From: Albula goreensis
Taxonomy: Eukaryota > Chordata > Actinopteri > Albuliformes > Albulidae
Direction: 5' to 3'
Assembly: GCA_022829145.1 (NCBI GenBank)
Contig: CM040750.1
Coordinates: 6,874,755 to 6,938,754 of the forward strand
Length of the DNA: 64,000 bases
Positions 58,029 to 64,000 of the stretch are shown in pieces. A program made the translations under genes and the position numbers. A model generated the notes under the pieces. That model was given only the letters and a program-made list of their open reading frames with translations. It was not told where the DNA came from and made no database searches. Each line of letters begins with the position of its first letter. Position 1 is the stretch's first letter.

Positions 58029-59220
58029 ATGTTAAGCGACCGGGCAGTCCCTATGGTACAGATATTTTTTTCCTCAGTGTTTCCCCACCATCATGCACAC
58101 TGCTGAGTGGAGTGGTTTCATCAAAACCAAGGTGAAGTCAAACGCCTTCCATGACGTCCATAATCACAAGATCAGAGCATAATTTTACCTTTACTGAAAG
58201 TTCTTAAATGTGGAGTGCAGATTAGACTTCTACCTCCATCTCTCAAAGAACTACAGCACATATCGGTGTGGAAGACTGGCCCAATATCCCACTAGAAAGT
58301 TTTCATAATGGTTTATAGCAGTCCTCCAAGAACAACTGTAGCTGTTCTGGAGGTAAAGGGCAGCCTAACTCCCATTTAGTTTATATGCATTTATCGTTAG
58401 ATGTTTGCATTACTATACATGAGAGAAAAATGTTAAATTATCCAGAGTTTAAAGGGGAATACAAACGATTAAACTACCAACATTGCTGTGTGTGTCATGC
58501 GTCTGGTATGTGTTCGCACTGTTACTGGCTCTGAAGGAGCTGAACTTATTCCAGACTGGAGGCCAGTTTTCACTAAGGCACACTGCTGTTATTCGGGCCA
58601 CATCCCAGGCCAAATGGTAGCTCCTGTTTTAGCAACATATTTAAGAGGGAACAGAAGAAGTGGCCTCTTGGATATCTGAGTGGACAGTGTTAAGGCTTGT
58701 ACAATGGACCGGAGCGCTGAGTGAGGAAGGGGGATAGCCGAGGAAGGGAGGGTGTTGCGGTTGCAGAAGACTTGAGAGATCAGTGTGGTAAGAGGCATAA
58801 CGACTGTCCTTTTGTTTTAATAATGCTAATAGGGAAGAGCTGATGCCAGAGAGATGGTAGTACAGTGTGTCTAATAAATAACAGTGAGGGTTTTTGTGGT
58901 AGTGCATTCACACCACAGGGAAGGGCAGCTGCATTGTGTTTAATAGTGTGGTTGGAGCGTTCAGCCTCATAAACCCAGTGTTGTGTATGTTCCAATGTCT
59001 TGCAAACTATATGCCATAAAATAGGCCACAGTATTTACAGTTTCGAGTATAAATTGATAAAAAAAAACCCTCAAAACAAAACTTGCACACCACAAAAAAG
59101 TGGGGGGGAGGGTGGCATGTAATTGTCCCATCTTTAAAGTAAAGGAAATATTTACATGGAGGATCCTGCAAAGTATACAGGAACAGCACTTATGTGGTCT
59201 GCTTCCTGTCCCTGCATCAG
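58029..59220. other. No gene recognised
   Basis: Unique-looking sequence. The last 25 bases form a pyrimidine-rich splice-acceptor-like string. Confidence 0.4.
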
Positions 59221-59344
59221 CACACTGGAGCATGTGGAGAGGGACCGTCTGCTGCTGGGTCATCGCTCAGGGAAGCCTGTGTGCCAAACTCCACCGTCAT
59301 CTTCGCGGTTCTCATCCCTTGGGGAAGGGGAGTGTGTGCTCAAG
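59221..59344 (+). CDS. Candidate internal coding exon (weak)
   Basis: A pyrimidine-rich acceptor (GTCTGCTTCCTGTCCCTGCATCAG, ending at 59220) precedes an open stretch reading TLEHVERDRLLLGHRSGKPV, then CQTPPSSSRFSSLGEGECVL and K, ending at CAAG followed by GTTCAT, a moderate donor. The exon would be 124 bp, beginning one base into a codon and ending on a codon boundary. The charged, then Ser/Pro-rich sequence looks more protein-like than most open frames here. I do not recognise a family. No neighbouring exon is visible in the window, so a lone exon of a gene with very long introns or a chance match are both possible. Confidence 0.25.
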
Positions 59345-61210
59345 GTTCATCAGCTGTTACTCTGCTGTACTGCTGTTGTGGGTTATTTTGTTTGTTTTTC
59401 TCCCTGAACGGCAGTAGTCTCTCATTTTTAAAAAACTCTGGTTAGAGGAGCCAATTAAGGTTCAGGATAAAATCAAGTACAACGCAAATGAGAGTAAGTG
59501 TGTTAAGCAGTTATGCTCACTTCAAAGACGCAGCGTTTGGAATTGACATAAGTGCTTGGTCTTTGATCTCTCCTCTCTGGCACGCACTAGAAATAGTTTC
59601 AGGCCAAGGTGGATCTTCAATGAAGACCCTCGTTCTCCATTATGCTCACAGTGCATCGTTAATGTTCGTCCTGGACCTGTGGCAAATATTTGATTGAAAT
59701 AAAAAGTCTTTCTTGAGTTTGTTAAAGCATGGCAAAAGGGTTAAGATGCATTGATGCATTGAAAGCCCTGAGGGAGGCAGAAAGCCACAGTGCTCCAGTG
59801 TGTTTTTACCCTTTGCCATGCATTAGACACATCAATAAAGGCTTCTCCATTTTTCCTAGCAGACAGACAGGGTGCCCCAGAACTTTTTCTCACACTTGCT
59901 TCTATGTGTATTGCCCTGCTGTCCGAAGAGCACCTCTCCCTCCCTTGTGCTGGCCAAAGCAGTGCTCTCCTCTTACGGCCTCAATTTTAGACATCAACGG
60001 AATTTAGCAAAATAGTTTCCAGAAAAACAATGTATTTTATGTAATTGTTTGATTTTATACTAACATGCTTTGTAGCAAATTTTTAGGGATCTGGAGGAGT
60101 GTTCTCAAACATTGCTGGTATCTAAATGGTTTAAGGCTGCGTCTGTCATGGTTCCAACCTTTGGTGAAAAATAGCGTATGTTACCCTGGGCATTGGCTGC
60201 CACGCATTTCTAAACTATGTCATGTTAATTTCACACAGTTAGAATGCAGCATGTATATGGCTACAATGGTTGTGTGCCAAACCGCTTTAAAATAAACCTT
60301 TCCCTGCCTGGGACCCTGTCAGATGAGTCTATTTAAATGGCATTTGCAATTCAGTCCATACTGGCTTTTTAAGGGTGTATGCTATTCTAGGGAACACATT
60401 CCAAAGGACATGTTTGCTGGTCTCTAATAAAATTGAAAATACTTGAATTAACTTCTATTGAAATGTGGTCTGTTTTGATTGAATTGCACATGCACTTAAA
60501 GAGACTAAGTGTATTTGACGGAATCTAGTCCCCGGTCACAGACAGTACTCAAATCTGCGCTTTCAAATAAGTGATGCACAAATTATTCAATGTAATGGGG
60601 TCCTGTTTTGACCATCAAAATAGAGTCTGAAGCACTAGAATCTTGTCTGACTAATGTCTGGTGGTCCATTCCAGTGTTCTGGCATTTCAAAAGAAGAACA
60701 GTCATGAGTTCTCTGCAGCGCGTTTCAAATCAAATTTCCTCTAGTATGAGGTTGAAAAACTCCGGATTTTGGTAGCATTTTCCCAGTGAACCATGTAGTG
60801 CTGTTGTCACATATAATGCGCCATGGACCAGAGGGGAATACCTGCCAACACAGCTCTCTTCCCCTCACACCAAAACATTCAGGAACTTTCTGAGGTCATT
60901 CGGTATTCTCTTCTGATGTCACTTCTGCAGTTCAGTTTCCCATACTCATGCCAGACTCCTTTAATTAGGTATACAGTATCCAATCCCACACGTGTTATGT
61001 GAGATGGTACTCTGGTTTATTCCCTGTGTTTATTTACAGTTTCTGACATCATTTCCATCAGTTAACATGTTTCACGTGAGCCTATGCAGGCCACAACTGC
61101 CAGTGCGTTCAGAGGCAGGGTGGGCTGGTGGGAGACAGGCCAGTGCTTTCACACATTCATCAAACCAGCAATTACAGGCTAAACTGACCTACTGCTTTTT
61201 CACAGCAAAC
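59345..61210. other. No gene recognised
   Basis: Unique-looking sequence with short open frames only, and no element ends recognised. Confidence 0.4.
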
Positions 61211-61430
61211 TGTGTGGAAAACGGCGTTCAAACGTGCTGTGACTATGCGGAAAACGCCGTTCAAACATGCTGTGACTGTGTGGAAAATGCTGTTCAAACG
61301 CACTGAGAATGTGTAGGAAACGCTGGTCAAATGCACAGAGACTGTGTATAAAATGCTGTTCGAAGGCCCTGTGACTGTGGAAAACACTGTTTAAAAGCAC
61401 AGACACTGTGTGGAAAACGCTGCACGTTTT
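61211..61430. repeat. Tandem repeat, about 33 bp unit x 7
   Basis: Units begin GTGTGGAAAACGCCGTTCAA or variants near 61213, 61250, 61280, 61313, 61345, 61377 and 61411. Copies are diverged and vary in length from 30 to 37 bp. The first two copies carry CpG (ACGGCG, ACGCCG) that is lost as TG or CA in later ones. Confidence 0.88.
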
Positions 61431-62403
61431 GTCAGGCATGAACAGCCGTGTGCCGTTGTTGTGAGCGGCTTTGTTTTGGTTCCCGTAAACGGGTCCCAGA
61501 GGAAGTGTTCTTTCTCAGAAACAAGAGAACAGCCCTCCTCCATCCTCCATTCAGTGCTGTTCAGAATCGGTGACAAAAACCTTAAAACGAGATTAAAGTC
61601 AGGTTACCTCATTGTTAACCTAAAATGACCACAGGCAGTGCTTTTTCTCCCATCGTACAATAAACCTCCACATATGTTACTCTACCCACCAATGTGGGAC
61701 ACGACACAGATCCCAAACACAGAGCATGAATCGGATTGATGTGGTTTTCCAGGGCATTCACCAAGGGACAGATTTTAAACGAGCCAAAGCGGAAAATGAA
61801 AATCATAAACAGGCATATACATAAACGCATACAGGAACTGCCTCATATTTGAGGCAGGACACTGAGCCTGTGTCCCCAGGTTCGTCCCGGTCTTTCCCAT
61901 CTCTCCCTGCTCTTCAGACCTCACAGCAGACTGAAGGTCGCTCTCCACTCTGTTAAATGTTACGGATTTGTCATCATATTCTTGATATGTAATTTCCAGT
62001 CTGCTGCATTAATGCAGATTAGCATTAAATACACAAACAGTGTTTGTGAGGACTTTCCTGAGTAGAGAGCTGAGTGAACGGAAGCGGATGGATTGACAGG
62101 TTCAGATGGGGTTGTGGATGAGCCGCTGCTGTCTGCGCGGTATGGTCACTCTCAGTTCTGCACCTAAAGGTCTAAACCTCTTTGAGCTCCTACCTCCTCC
62201 ACTGTAAACTCTCTGCCCTATCGTACTTAAAATCACAGCTTTCCCCTCTCAGACCCATATAACGTGGCTCTGTTGCTCACCTCGCTCCACCTCTGGCCCC
62301 CGCATCACACACACAGACCCACTCAGACTCTGAATGCTGTCAGGGGAGCTCACAGGGCTGAGGAAGCAGGAATGGGGAGTATCCCACTATGGGCATGGAC
62401 AGA
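61431..62403. other. No gene recognised
   Basis: Unique-looking sequence with no recognisable domain. The last 150 bases are CA-rich near 62310. Confidence 0.4.
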
Positions 62404-63590
62404 GTTAAGGTAAGGGCGCACACTAACTCAACACACACAGAGTCAACCCAACGTTAAGGTCAGGGTGCACATACTAACTCAACACACGCAGAGTCAACCC
62501 AACGTTAAGGTTAGGGTGCACACTAACTCAACCCACACAGAGTCAACCCAGCGTTAAGATCAGGATGCACATACTAACTCAACACACACAGAGTCAACCC
62601 AACGTTAAGGTTAGGGTGCGCACACTAACTCAACCCACACAGAGTCAACCCAGCGTTAAGGTCAGGGTGCACACACTAACTCAACACACACAGAGTCAGC
62701 CCAGCGTTAAGGTTAGGGTGCACACACTAACTCAACCCACACAGAGTCAACCTAAAGTTAAGGTCAGGGTACACACACTAACTCAACCCACACAGAGTCA
62801 ACCCAGTGTTAAGGTCAGGGTACACACACTAACTCAACCCATACAGAGTCAACCCAACGTTAAGGTTAGGGTGTACACACTAACTCAACCCGCTCAGAGT
62901 CAACCTAACGTTATGGTTAGGGTACACACACTAACTCAACCCACACAGAGTCAACCCAACGTTAAGGTCAGGGTACACACACTAACTCAACCCATACAGA
63001 GTCAGCCCAACGTTAAGGTAAAGGTGCACACACTAACTCAACCCACACAGAGTCAACCCAGCGTTAAGGTCAGGGTGCACACACTATCTTAACCCACACA
63101 GAGTCAGCCCAGCGTTAATGTCAGGGTGCACACACTAACCCAACCCACACGGAGTCAACCCAACATTAAGGTTAGGGTGCACACACTAACTCAACCCACA
63201 CAGAGTCAGCCCAGCGTTAATGTCAGGGTACACACACTAACTCAACCCATACAAAGTCAACCCAACGTTAAGGTAAAGGTGCACACACTAACTCAACCCA
63301 TACAAAGTCAACCCAACGTTAAGGTAAAGGTGCACACACTAAATCAACCCACACAGAGTCAACCCAGCGTTAAGGTCAGGGTGCACACACTAACTCAACA
63401 CACACACAGTCAACCCAGCGTTAAGGTCAGGGTGCACACACTAACCCAACCCACACGGAGTCAACCCAACATTAAGGTTAGGGTGCACACACTAACTGAA
63501 CATGCATTGAGTCAGCCTAGCATTAAGGTTAGGATGCACACACTAACCCAACCCACATAGAGTCAGCCGAGTGTTAAGGTCAGGGTCAAC
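62404..63590. repeat. Minisatellite, 51 bp unit, about 23 copies
   Basis: The largest array of the window. The unit is GGTTAGGGTGCACACACTAA, then CTCAACCCACACAGAGTCAA, then CCCAACGTTAA. Variation lies in GGTTAGGGT/GGTCAGGGT/GGTAAAGGT, CACACA/CATACA/CACGCA and AACGTT/AGCGTT. The first units are a few bases shorter, and later units hold the 51 bp period. The open frame (17-residue repeat VRVHTLTQPTQSQPNVK) exists because 51 is a multiple of three. It lacks a plausible start and is not called a gene. Confidence 0.97.
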
Positions 63591-64000
63591 CAAACTACCT
63601 CAACACTTCCTCAAAACAGTGACAGATTAAACAGCCCTTTCCTCTTTTATCTTTTTGTTTTAAATACTCATTACTGTGCCTCATATCCTCAAACCATTCT
63701 GAAAATTATAGTTCAGTATGAAAATAATAGGCCTTTCAGCTGTCTTTGCTTTTTAAACAAGGAATTCTACACATGAAGAAAGCAAGACCAGCTGTATTGT
63801 TTTACGCTCTCTAATTCTAAAAAGCAGTGTTGTTGTAACATAAATTGCATAACAGTGAAAAATACTGAATTAGGAGTGGTAAAAAAAGTCTGTTGAAAGG
63901 TGGCTGAGATGGTAATTTCCTGGTGGGTGGGAGGGGGGGTGTTGGAGGATCACTGTTGAGAATCGCACTTGATAACTCTGAGCTTTGGGACCAAAGGAAA
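63591..64000. other. No gene; G-rich motif near the end
   Basis: AT-rich sequence. At 63922-63939 GGTGGGTGGGAGGGGGGG is a G-quadruplex candidate (GGG, GGG, then a G7 run that can supply two tracts). Confidence 0.5.

Noticed and set aside
62565..63560. Two frames of 175 and 144 codons with a 17-residue repeat
   Set aside because: They follow the 51 bp array exactly. No promoter, splice site or recognised family was seen.
1..64000. CRISPR array, operon, prophage or defence system
   Set aside because: The tandem repeats have no unique spacers of fixed length, no linked genes exist, and all coding remnants are eukaryotic transposons.

Overview
This 64 kb window looks like vertebrate intergenic or intronic DNA, most likely from a ray-finned fish. 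The evidence for a fish is indirect. There are tRNA-derived SINEs of a kind common in teleosts, several decayed DNA transposons (Tc1/mariner-like, an IS630/Tc1-like DDE family, hAT), one decayed LINE of L2/CR1 type, many (CA)n/(TG)n microsatellites, and no bacterial or viral gene organisation. I find no intact host gene. The only host-exon candidate is a 124 bp stretch at 59221-59344 with a good splice-acceptor context, and it is weak.

The main feature is tandem repetition. Sixteen minisatellite arrays (units about 10-62 bp) cover roughly 6.5 kb, about a tenth of the window. The main ones lie near 1.4 kb (30 bp), 2.8 kb (40 bp), 3.7 kb (degenerate TTACCCAACAA), 4.6 kb (60 bp), 5.0 kb (34 bp), 6.8 kb (27 bp), 10.8 kb (62 bp), 13.0 kb (17 bp), 17.1 kb (33 bp), 30.9 kb (50 bp), 39.1 kb (31 bp), 41.2 kb (40 bp), 44.9 kb (41 bp), 45.7 kb (about 40 bp), 61.2 kb (33 bp) and 62.4 kb (51 bp). 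Long open frames over the 27, 33 and 51 bp arrays arise because those unit lengths are multiples of three, so I do not call them genes.

Layout: 0-7.3 kb is rich in repeats and has a CpG-dense block with a perfect CRE at 3.3 kb. 7.3-20 kb holds the 62 bp YY1-like array, a hAT element of 849 bp with decayed 8 bp target duplications, the 33 bp array and a Tc1 3' remnant. 20-31 kb is mostly plain sequence with CA/TG tracts, a G-quadruplex motif and a reverse-oriented SINE. 32.1-33.5 kb is a decayed DDE transposase gene in which all three catalytic acids can still be traced. 37.9-46.1 kb has two CpG-dense blocks, four minisatellites and a forward SINE. 49.6-58.0 kb is a graveyard of mobile elements: a pair of dispersed repeats, a palindromic MITE, a hAT element with a 7/8 matching target duplication, a Tc1 fragment and a LINE. 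58-64 kb is plain sequence plus two arrays.

No genes work together here as a pathway or operon, and I saw no convincing new multi-gene system. The most interesting signals are regulatory-like motifs repeated inside minisatellites (NF-Y-type CCAAT boxes in several unrelated arrays, YY1-like sites in the 62 bp array, a hairpin in each unit of the 31 bp array), higher-order structure in the 27 and 33 bp arrays, and the transposon remnants.
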